From assembly GCA_020205615.1 (NCBI GenBank), contig CM035152.1, forward strand, positions 115,468,950 through 115,532,949: 64,000 nt of DNA. The letters run 5' to 3'. The DNA comes from Panax quinquefolius (Eukaryota; Streptophyta; Magnoliopsida; Apiales; Araliaceae). Positions within the stretch are counted from its first letter, which is position 1, and each line of letters opens with the position of its first letter. Positions 11,031 to 21,209 of the stretch are shown here, in pieces. A model generated the notes under the pieces. It was not told the origin of the DNA. It ran no database searches and saw nothing but the letters and a program-made list of their open reading frames with translations. The position numbers were made by a program, and so were the translations under genes.

Positions 11031-12153
11031 AGTAAATAGTTACAATATAATTCAATCTTTCCACCATAAAATCTCCCAATTAAATAGAAGATATGGAATT
11101 ACTGTCAAGTCTTATTTTATTTAATTATATATATTTCGATTCCTAAATGCACAACTCCTAATGAATACAAATTAGAAACTATTTCTAATTTCATTCCACC
11201 TTGGCCAAAGATTCCTGGGTTGTCATTTATCGAATCACATAGGACATTTCTCTTCTTTTACTAGAAGTGGTAGATTCTTTATTAATTATTCATTATCTCT
11301 ATATATAACTTATTACACCCAAGCATACCCTTTGATATACCCTAAGGGTCTTAAGGAATAAGTCAAAGTGTAATTCATTATATATAAGATACTATGATGA
11401 TCTCAAGTCTAAGGATCATTTGTACTACTATCACTACAGGAATTCCTATTGACAGGCAAGTAAAACTCCATTAGGTATTCCTTAGCGAGTCACGTTCAGT
11501 GAACTTATTCTTCAATAAGCACCTACATACTTGCTTTAGTGTCTCCACACAAATGATCATGAGATCAATCATTCTCATCCAATGAGCAAGCAATGTATGT
11601 ATCAATCTATCCGGATTCACTAATCCCATTTTTAGTAATCCATTGATTGAGAACATTTTAGTTTTAAGTTATCTAAGAATTTAGATCTCATTAGAATGAT
11701 CTCGTCATGATTCTAAAAGCATTACTTAAAACTATGGGTTTATCACATATTATTAAAACAGCACCATGTAGATAATTAAATGCCTTTAATAAATAATTCT
11801 TTTATTAATAAATAAATAAGATTGATTACAAAGTATATGATTTATCATCATACATGATTGGCTTGTATGCATACTACTTTCACAAACGCTTGGGTGGCTA
11901 ACGTTGATCAAAGGAAATAATCAACTCGGAGATTCAAGGAGATCGCGGAGAAGTAGAAGTTGAACTCATATTTGTGGAAGCTCGTATCTACAAGGGTATG
12001 ATTCTATAACTTCTTGTTCTTCCATCTAATTAATAATATGCATAAAGGATGATCTGGGTAATTGGTTTAATGAAAATTTTTAAAATCTGATTTTGCCATG
12101 CTTCTGCTATTTATGCAATTTGATTGCGTCTGTGATTTTCAAAAAACCTAACA
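11031..12153. repeat. Rearranged copia LTR: two pieces in inverted orientation
   Basis: Positions 11031-11883 match the right part of the copia LTRs at 48306-49174 and 55610-56466 in the same orientation, ending GCATACTACTTTCA. Directly after it, 11884-12153 matches the reverse complement of the opposite LTR end (54591-54855), including GGTGGCTAACGTTGATCAAAG and the terminal AACCTAACA. About 740 bases of the LTR middle are absent. This is not a normal solo LTR. Confidence 0.75.
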
Positions 12154-12610
12154 GTAAGTCGTTGAAGACTACTTCAACGAAGGTCAGGCATCCCTGACAC
12201 TGCAACCTGTTGGCGAAAACTCCAGCGAAGCATCTGAAAAGATTTGGTGATGTAAGCCGTTGAAAGCTACTTCAACGAGCGTCAGGCATCCCTGACACTG
12301 CAAGCCGCTAGCGACAACTCCAGTGAAGCATCAAAAATGGTTTGATGATGTAAGTCATTGAAAGATACTTCAACGAAGATCGAGTATCTTATATGGTAGG
12401 TCGTTGGCGACATCTCCAACGAAGCGTCAGAGGAGTTTGATGATGCAAACCATGGAAACCCATCTTCATCGAGGAGGACCGATGATAGAATCTGTTATAC
12501 AGATCCATAACCGAGATGTTGTAAAGGCTCAGTGATTTCCAGACCGTTGTAAACTACTGTGCAAGTAGGCATTGAGGAAAGTCGGTGATGGTCAACCTTC
12601 ACAACACTAT

Positions 12611-12854
12611 TGTAACACCCTAGTCCCACATCGGAAGATAGGGGAAAAATTTATCTATGTATAAGGAAATAAGTTACTACCAATAGTACCTTCAAGTCAT
12701 GACCTTTTGGGAGCCTGTGGTGGGATAAGTTAACCCAAGAAGATATTATTGGGCCAGTAGTTTGAGGCCTTATTTTGATGGATTTGATTCGATTCGGACT
12801 TGGAATTTGACTCAAGATTTATTCTGGACTCGGGATTTGACCTGGGTTGTTACA
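12611..12854 (+). repeat. TRIM 5' LTR
   Basis: 244 bp with TG...CA termini. It carries CCCACATCGGAAG near its start and shares nearly every block with the copy at 13027-13269. Confidence 0.92.
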
Positions 12855-13026
12855 TATGGTATCAGAGTCAACTCTCGAAAGCTCGGGTCGGGTCATCCAA
12901 TCGGGTTGCCGGAGGTGGGGACACGAAGCCAGCCGGTATTATCCCACAATGGCTAGAGAGGCAAAGATCTTTGGGCTATGTGTGATCAGTTCTAATGGGG
13001 AAATCTAAAATTTAAGTGGGGGAGTT

Positions 13027-13269
13027 TGTAACACCCCAGTCCCACATCGGAAGTTAGGGAAAAAATTTGTCTCCATATAAGAAAATAAGTTACTACCAAT
13101 AGTACCTTCAAGTCATGACCTTTTGGGAGCCTATGGTGGGCTAAGTTGACCCAAGAAGATACTATTGGGCCAGTTGTTTGAGGCCTTATTTTGATGGATT
13201 TAATTCGATTCGGACTTGGGATTTGACTCAAGATTTATTCCGAACTCGGGATTTGACCCGATTGTTACA
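13027..13269 (+). repeat. TRIM 3' LTR
   Basis: 243 bp, near-identical to the 5' copy, preceded by the purine tract and followed by target-site duplication ACTAT. Confidence 0.92.
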
Positions 13270-13760
13270 ACTATCGTGCGAGTAAGTATTATGAAGATGC
13301 TTTGACAGCAAGCAGTCAAAATTTCATCCCAAGTGGAACTATCGGCATCAACCTGGTAGAAAGTCAGAGCGATGGTGATAATGCCAGCGTAATGGAAAGA
13401 AACATCTAATGGTGGCAACCAATCCAAGCCATCATCCTAATAAAACATCAACAATCCTCGAGAGCCACTCGCAAAAGAGAAGAACATCTTCGGTGGAAAG
13501 CACATCCAAAAGCACAAGGATGTTGGTGACAACCCCAATGTCAAAATCCGATGCTCTCAACTATTGGAAACCTTCACAACAGGGATCTTGAAAACATCTC
13601 TATGAGTTTTCATCGAATCAGGCTCAAATTGTATGATGGACATTTCAAATCGTTGGCGACAACCCCAGCGTAGCATCGGGAGATTTGGTGATCAAAGCTT
13701 TGTAGACTACCGTTCGAGTAGACATCAAAGCTGTGCAAGAGAAGCCATCATTGACAACTT

Positions 13761-14848
13761 CATTCCAACAGAAACGACGGGAGCAGGCAGTTACCACATC
13801 CCAACTTTATCTAAATCTAGCTATCTCTAACTTTAACTGGTTCAAAAGTGACTAAACTAGAACCGTTGAAGCTAGAATGGCTTAGATTTATTTAAATCTA
13901 TTTTTCTTTCTAGCTTTTGTACATATTAATATATCATGTGAGCCTAGGAGCCATGAGATTGAAGATTCAGCTTGTGAATCTAGATCCGGTTTCCACAATG
14001 CACACTTTTCAACTGCAGCCAACTTGTAAATTATCTATGGTGTCAGGACATCCTTGGATGGCTCTTATGCCCATAAGGAGCCCGGCACTGCTATGTATCT
14101 TATTTTGTTAATGATGCCTCGTATCTCAAAAATAAAATCAATCTAGCCAAATACGGAATAAAATAGAAGTATCAAAGGCCTCAATTACTATTGAGCATAA
14201 GGGTTTGAAAACCTATTTTCCAAAATATCACTGCTATATCTTGTTAAAACGAACTTTTTTACAAATAAAACCCTTTGTACATAGGTGCAAACGAGACATA
14301 GCACTACTTCCAGATAATTACACATATGCCCAAATAAACACACACATACACACACACATGCAGATAATTAGGGAAATTGAAAAGTTACGGTAACCGTATT
14401 TTCATGAAAGTCGGAAGGTGCCTAACACCTTTCCCCCGCTTAATCAAGTCCCCGAATTCAATGAATCTCATTTTCTAAGGCCTGTTAAATAGAGTCCAAC
14501 CATTGGACCTTTGTGTAAACCTTTTCAAAATCGGTTGAGTTGATTCAACCATTTCAAATCTATCAACTGGTGACTATGATTTTCAAATTGTCGACATTCA
14601 CATGTCGGAACTTTTTTAAACTCTCCTTTTCAGACAAAACTCAACCAATAGAGAACACAAAAGGGCAAGAATAGAAAGGGGTACAAATTTCCCGACGTCG
14701 ACACCCATGTTATTTATTATTATAGCATATAACCATTCTTTTGGGCTGGACTAATTAGCTATCATAGTAGTTAGAACCTAGACTATTCTCTTACGTATTT
14801 TATCAAATACATAATGTGCAGATCACATTGTTCATTATACGTAGCTAC

Positions 14849-14893
<45 letters not shown>

Positions 14894-14894
14894 G
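13761..14894. other. Unassigned region with simple repeats
   Basis: No gene is supported. The stretch 14390-14705, read on the minus strand, has GGTGTTAGGCACCTTCCGAC and GGTGTCGACGTCGGGAAA, which recall untranslated regions of Tat/Ogre-type gypsy elements; this is a weak resemblance only. A CA-rich stretch lies at 14336-14360 and a (TA)n microsatellite at about 14850-14886, next to the solo LTR. Confidence 0.35.
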
Positions 14895-14899
14895 CACAT

Positions 14900-16117
14900 T
14901 GATGAGTGCGTTTTATAACTATGAATTAGATATTTCTTAGGCTTAATTCTTTACTATCCTTAAGTATTTATAGTGTCATGTTACTTGTTCATGCGTCTGT
15001 TTTGTAGAAAACAGCTTTAGAGGGTCAAAATGGAAAATTTGGAACTTAGTGACATTTTTGTAATTTCTGAACTGCTGAACTCGCCGAGGCCAATTCTCGA
15101 GTACAATGAGTTCGCCAAGGACAATTCATCGAGAATCAAAAAGAGTTGTTCTGTTATGTTTTAGAATTTGAGTCTAAGAAGGATTGGTTTGGCTAACTGG
15201 TTTCAAGGACTTTTAGGAGGGTTAAAAGACACAAAAAGAGGAGTTAGAAAGGGATATTAGGATAATTAAAGAAGGATTGGAAGCTGGAAGCAAGAGATGA
15301 AGGCTAAGGAGGGTATCAAGGATTACTTCAAAACAGTTTTTCCTTTCTTCTTTTATCTTTTTATTTTGTAATTCTTCGATGATTGTTTACTTGTGGATTG
15401 TAGTTATTAATTCAGTCGTGAACTAAATTCTTTTATAGGATTACAATTAATGGATTATATTGTGTAGCTTTCATTGATATACTTCCTTCTTGATTATTGT
15501 TAACTATTATAAGGTTGTCTATTATGGTTTGTGTTTAATTTCTTAATTTCCTGATCAACGATTACCGTGATAATCTATATGAATTCTATAGATGGGTTTA
15601 GATCTTATCATAATAGCATGTGATTGTGTTATTTGCATGGTGATGGAACTCATAATTTGTGCTTTAAATCCTCTTTAATTATAATTTACATAGAGATATA
15701 GTGAATTAGTTAACTAGGGTGTTCATCTTAATTATTATCTGTGACTTTAAGTTAATTCATTTATGATACGTCGAGAGATGGTCATAAATATTAATGAGTT
15801 CTCGATTAACAATTCGGAATAGTTAGCATAACTTAACAGGAAGTATATTGATTTAAGTGAAGCAATAAGTAAAATTGTAGTCGTAAGATTTTTATCTGAA
15901 TTCAATTTTTGGTAGTTAATGATTAGTTAATTTAGTACTTTATTTTCAAAATTCAATAACTTTTATCGAATTGTTTAAATAAAATTAATTGTATTATGAG
16001 TTAGTACTTGGTAATTATTATTACATAATTTTCTTTGGGTTCGACACTCTCTTATCATTATACTACTTGTGGACTATGTATACTTGCGTTTTTTGCTAGT
16101 ATAATTTTAGGCAAACA
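14900..16117 (+). repeat. Athila-type solo LTR with TSD CACAT
   Basis: It begins TGATGAGTGCG and ends GGCAAACA. Near the 3' end it carries the lineage-typical run of GGTTCGACACTC, ACTACTTGTGGACTATGTATAC and TTGCG. The 5-bp duplication CACAT is at 14895-14899 and 16118-16122. No internal retrotransposon sequence adjoins either side, so this is a solo LTR left by recombination between the two LTRs of a former element. A pair of weak CTCGCCGAGG / GTTCGCCAAGG blocks at 15078-15122 resembles the GC-rich pairs in other Athila LTRs. Confidence 0.88.
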
Positions 16118-16122
16118 CACAT

Positions 16123-17563
16123 AAACTCCTTCTATATCCCAACCTTATGCCTCCCGGACCCTTCATGGTCCCCAATCACAGCACAAACAATAACCACCAA
16201 TTACAATACCCAATACAATTAAGATAGAAGTGAAACATTTTGCACAACAAAATAATAAGGCTACAGTTTGTTTTTACCTTGTTAAGCTTTCTTCTTATTG
16301 ACAATGAGCTAACTGCTAGCTACTAACTACTGCTCTGAACTTCTTATTACACCAGTCGAAGTTCTCTTTTTCTCTCAATATGATCAACAGTTCTCGCCTT
16401 AGCTTAATTGTAATAGACCAACAATTTTTGGGGGGGTGGAAGAGCTAGTTTTAACTAACTTAGCTCCCCCTACTAGTCAAATCTATGGCTCATAAATGGC
16501 ATATACATTTCCTCCTATACAACCCCTAATAGACATACCCATCACCTAAGTTCAGCAGCCTAAAATGCCCCTATTGAGCTGTCATGTCCCTACCTCCCTG
16601 CTCCGTAACTATACTCTCCTAGCTTCTGAACTAATTGTTAACTAAATAAACTAACTGACTTCCCCAACTACAACACCAACTCAGCTTTCTTTCCTTCCCA
16701 ATTGGGCTGCCGAATTGGACTACTAACATGGTTGGGAATTTGTTTTTTTTATTGGGTCTTGTGCAACAGTTTGGGCTTGCAACTATACATGGACAATTAG
16801 TTTAATTAAACATGGTCTTACATTTCACCTAAGGCTTATATGTTACAATGTAAAGTTCCCTACAAAAATTAATTATGAAACCTAGCTTCATGCTTAATGA
16901 GTTTGATAATCATTCAACAATCACCTTCATCACATAACATTCTAGGCTAATATTTAAGTTCTTAATTAATATCAATTAAATTGATGCTATGTGTAATTTA
17001 ATTAAAATTACCCAATTAAATCTCATGTCATGGCTTTTGATACCCATGTAAAATAATTAATGAAATTAATTAGTTACAACTTAATCATTTCATTGAAGAC
17101 ACATATACCTAGGCTCATTTTAAAAATATTTTCAATTTAAGTCATGTTGGCTTTCCTTTTCAGCTTTTCTTTTCATTCTTTACTTAAATATAGAATTAAA
17201 ATAAAGCATATTCTATTTAGTTCATCACATAATAATTAATTTAGAATAATTAATTAAATAATAAATAAATAAAAATTATTCACATAATTCCATTTAATTC
17301 AAATAAGATATTATACAGGTTTTCCCGGTCATTACAATTACATTAGTCATCAATTTGTATTGATAAGTGATAATGATTAAAGGGGTCTTGTTATTACCTG
17401 AAGCCAATTCTCAAATAACCAAACAAAAGTATCTTTGGTGTCGTCTTTTAGAAGTGCAAATCCAATTACTATAGAATAATAATAAATGTACACAAATGAA
17501 TAGTACAAAACGCATATAGTTCTTGTTAGTCCGATAAGTAGTATTAAAAGTCAAAACATCACC
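16123..17563. other. Unassigned AT-rich intergenic DNA
   Basis: No reading frame, terminal repeat or recognised motif was found. It may be old decayed retroelement DNA or true intergenic sequence next to the carboxypeptidase fragment. Confidence 0.4.
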
Positions 17564-17971
17564 CACGTTGGGCAAATAAATTTCGTTTCATGTCGTACTG
17601 TTGATCTGGCCACGCTTGTGGACTGGGTGAGAAATTATGACCAGCATTCCTTCCCTTCTTGAGATGAAGTCAAAGTTGCTTGCATATGTTGTGGATATGA
17701 CCTTATGTGCAACTTGCTTGGTAAGTTATTAGCCATGGTTCAAATTTAACATTTTTGAAATATGAAATAATGTTTTTATCTGGTGCAAGGGAAGTGCACC
17801 TTTTTTATTCGAGGTTTTTTCTTTTGCAGGTAACTCAAGATGGGTTCATGGCTTCATGCCATGGAATGGAGTGGTCAGAAAAAATTTGCGGAATCCCCTG
17901 AAGTTCCTTTTGAAGTAGATGTTTCTGAAGCAGGACTATTTAAAAGTTATAGGCCTCTCAGTTTCCTCAAG
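17564..17971 (+). pseudogene. Serine carboxypeptidase-like (SCPL) gene fragment, two exons
   Basis: Exon A (17564-17720) reads VGQINFVSCRTVDLATLVDW, then WVRNYDQHSFPS followed by a stop. In a shifted frame it gives CGYDLMCNLLG, matching the SCPL segment whose functional form has YAGEYDLICNWLG around the catalytic Asp. A canonical GT donor follows at 17721. After a 109-base intron ending TTTTGCAG, exon B (17830-17971) gives GNSRWVH and, after a small insertion, MEWSGQKKFAESPEVPF and LFKSYRPLSFLK. Both exons sit in the family's normal order. The downstream exon with the catalytic His was not found. Intact members are secreted or vacuolar serine peptidases. The internal stop, insertion and missing flanks show a pseudogene, either a gene remnant or captured fragment. 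Confidence 0.85.
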
Positions 17972-18714
17972 GTTGTCTTAGCCGCGTGGACTATGTTTTT
18001 TTCCTGAAACTTCTTTTCTTTCTGAAAATATAACATAAAAGGGTGAGTGTCTAAGTTGTTATATCTTATCTGCAAAAGTTAAATCTTGATGAAATATATG
18101 ATATGTATGATTATACTTCTAAGTGAGATTAGTTTAATCATTTCCTTCTATATGTTCCGAGTTTCATCACTTATTTACTCAGCTAAGCCTCTAGGTTGTA
18201 TTTCATCATGCCTTTGGTGATCAAGATGATAAAAACATAGAGATTAATAAAATTTATGGTGTTTTGGAAGTTGCAATTTGGGGGGGGAGTGGAGGATCTC
18301 ACATAATCGAAATCCTATAACTTGTTGTAGGGAGAGTGAGGTCTATTGCTGGTGACTGATTAGAGAGAATATCAATTATCAGTAGATATAAACCGCAATG
18401 TAGTTTGGATCCTTGTATAATTTTCCATCACCAGAAGAGATTGATTTTATTCTTAAGGCCTCGTTTGGAAATAGAATGGCTTTCTCGAATGGTAAAGAAT
18501 ATATTTTGAAAAGTTAACTTTATCTGTTGTTGTGTACGATGAAGGCCTTGCAACTGGCTTGCTAAGTTATTAGGGATCGATCCTGTGACTCCCCCAGATT
18601 TGAGTCTCAACCACTCAGACTTGGTCATCGTGATCCAATGTAAACATCCACCTCTAAACAACATACAATAACTAAATGTGAAATATAATAAACATATGTT
18701 GTTCATTCAAAAGG
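17972..18714. other. Unassigned region between SCPL fragment and Chromo-B
   Basis: No further carboxypeptidase exon was recognised. The DNA is AT-rich with no supported gene. The last bases before the Chromo-B LTR are AAAGG (18710-18714), its presumed target site, but the partner duplication is not visible. Confidence 0.4.
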
Positions 18715-21209
18715 TGTTACTAGTCCCAAGGTCTGAACCTTAATACAACTTACAAACATACCCTAGTACAGTAATTAGGGTTCAAATAACACTAACAGCT
18801 AATGTAACTAGCATGAAACAAAAGTGCTGCTACTAGAAGTCTATCACTTCATATTCTCCTTGCCCTTACCTTTGCCTGAGGTCTCAGGCTTAACTTCAAT
18901 AATGTTCATGATATAGCAAGGATGAGCAAGTAGTTTGCTCAACAAGTTTAAGTACAACAAGAATAATATATATCATGAATGAAATGAATATCTGGAAAGA
19001 TTTAATATCTGAATAACAGAAGCAAGAGACAACAAGTGCTTTTAGAATATCAAGTAGTCAAGTAGACTATGAACAACTTCCAAGGGAATCAATAGCTAAT
19101 TGACCCCTTCGTTACTGGCTCAGAATACGTACTTGAGGGGATCGACCTCTCGTACACTATGTATATGCATAACATTTAACTATGTGGTGTGTATCATTTA
19201 TTAGATATGTGGGGTACTCCCCTATAATAAGGGTTGTTCACTTCAGTCTAAGAACCCGTGCCATCTAATGGCCTGGATAGCTTTTATAAATAATTTTCAT
19301 GCAATTGTCTGCCCGAACAAGGGTTCAGACTCAAACTTCCACAATTCATGGATTATAGAACTTTTAAATAAGGTACCGGTCAAAGATTGTACGAATTCAA
19401 ATGCACTCAGTACAAATATCAATAACAATAACGTGGAATAATTTTACATAATTAAACCACTTAGCACATGCTTGAGAATTAAAACTCGAGCTCAAATAAA
19501 GTACTTGCGAAAAGTAAAGTCTCGATATAGGGAACTTACCTTGTATGTAGTCTATTGCTATGAAATTAAATATATTCCGGTTAGCAGTCTATCTACCTTC
19601 CTTCGAAAGACCTATAATTGACCTTCCGATTAGCAAAATCATATACCATTGCTCTATATTAAATTACCTAATATTTAGTCACATAGTTAAATATTAGTTA
19701 TTATATTAATTTCTTAGTAACATTATTATCCCTTGATAATATTACTATTACATAAACATTATCCTAAACTCGTCCAATATTATTACTTTTAATAACATTT
19801 TACTTACTCATTAGTATTATTAATCAACCAATAATACTTTATTCGCTTACTAATATTATTAACCTTTTAATAATATTTTATTCATGTATTAATATTGTTA
19901 ATCATTTAATAATATTTTATTCCTTTACTAATTTTATTATATTTTAATAACATTTAATTTTGAATATTATTAATTATTTATTAATATTTTAATCATCTAA
20001 TAATACTTTAATCTAATATTATTAATCTTTTAATAATATTTTAATCTAATATTATTAATTATAGTAATAATATTTTAATCTAATATTAATAATCATTTAA
20101 TAACATTTTAATCATTTATAAAGGTTTTAATCTAATATTATTAGTCATCTAATAATATTTTAAATACATTTTAATTTTAATATTCTTACTTATTTATTAA
20201 AAATATCGATTCTAATATTATTAATATCATAATAACTTCTTACTTATTTATTAAAAATATCGATTCTAATATTATTAACATTTTATTTTAATTGTTCACC
20301 CATTATTAAACCACTTATTTAATACCCATAAAAGGTCATAAATAATACTTCTTATTATAAATTACCAAAATACCCTCAAATAGTCGAATATTATATATTA
20401 GGAGTATTAAAGCATTAAAATCACATTTTATTTATTTATGACATCATTTAACTATTTATTTCCTTTTATTCATAACTTCATCATTTTTTGGAAAAACATC
20501 AAACTGATTCTAAAACTTCTTCTTTTATTGATTTTAAAACACCAAACCAAATAAAGATTCCCAAATTTTTTTAAAAATTTAGAACTTGTTTTACTATTTT
20601 TAAAGTGCCTAAAACACCCAGATCTTGTTACATTTTTAATAAATTGAGTTTTCATCATATAATTTTGAAATTTTCAGGGGATGCTCTCATAACATATACT
20701 AACTCACTGTAAATATTTCAGATGTTTCTATAGTATACACAATGAATTATTGAGGTTTTATTTTTAAAGAGTCCTTTACGGTAAAGAACATCTCTCCCAT
20801 TCTATACATCGAAACGTGCCCGATCTTTTTCCTACTTGTAGATAACACATCAAGGTACCTCCTTGATTTCCCCAAAATTTATAAATGTCAAAAGTGGATG
20901 AAACTGCCCTTGGAAAAATAGGATCAGCGGTCTTAGCTAGGTTTTAGCTTTATATGGTCTGTTTTGGGAAAGTCAGCCCATATGGCTTCAAAACTTGCTA
21001 GATTTGTGTGCTATCACTTGGAATTACTAGATAAATTATGTATCTAGCACTCTCCTTTGACCGATCACAAATCGGACTTGTAAAACTTGATTTACACAAG
21101 ATTTAATGGAAGAAAAAGCTAGGGTTTCACCCCATTAGTTACATAGTTCCACTTTTCTCCATTTAAATCACCATTCTAACACACAAGATGCTTAGATCCA
21201 TACATGACA
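18715..21209 (-). repeat. Chromo-B 3' LTR, distal part
   Basis: This is the 3' portion of the LTR on the minus strand. It includes 19640-20310, a long run of ATTATTAA-type imperfect repeats. The equivalent run, inverted, is at 46540-47190 in the solo LTR at 44115-57850. Other colinear blocks are the GAGCAAACT...TTGCTCA...GGGCAAGGA region and a TAGCAATAG...GGTAAGTT region. The two LTRs belong to related families. It ends where Tekay-1 inserts. Confidence 0.78.

Larger units (their letters stand above)
12611..13269 (+). mobile_element. Complete TRIM (miniature LTR retrotransposon)
   Basis: Two near-identical ~244-bp LTRs (12611-12854 and 13027-13269) begin TGTAACACCC and end TTGTTACA. They flank only 172 bases of internal DNA. 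A tRNA-Met-type primer site TGGTATCAGAGT sits at 12857-12868 and a purine tract AAGTGGGGGAG just before the second LTR. The 5-bp target-site duplication ACTAT is at 12606-12610 and 13270-13274. There is no protein-coding capacity, so movement would depend on proteins supplied by another element. Confidence 0.93.
12154..13760. repeat. Degenerate tandem array of ~98-bp hairpin-bearing units
   Basis: Three clear units start near 12160, 12257 and 12355. Each opens with a short palindrome (GTTGAAG-ACTA-CTTCAAC in the first). Units one and two carry a second one (GTCAGG-CATC-CCTGAC), and all share a block like GGCGACAACTCCAGCGAAGC. More degenerate units appear after 12500, at 13290-13330, 13520-13560 and 13640-13760. 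A TRIM element interrupts the array. No long reading frame crosses it. The array could be the tandem-repeat-bearing 3' untranslated region of a Tat-type gypsy element, but this is inference. Confidence 0.6.

Noticed and set aside
12762..12985. Overlapping ~60-codon frames in the TRIM
   Set aside because: They span LTR, primer site and internal spacer of a non-coding miniature element.
18428..18706. 92-codon minus-strand frame next to the SCPL fragment
   Set aside because: No recognisable domain, no partner exon and no conserved context; likely chance.
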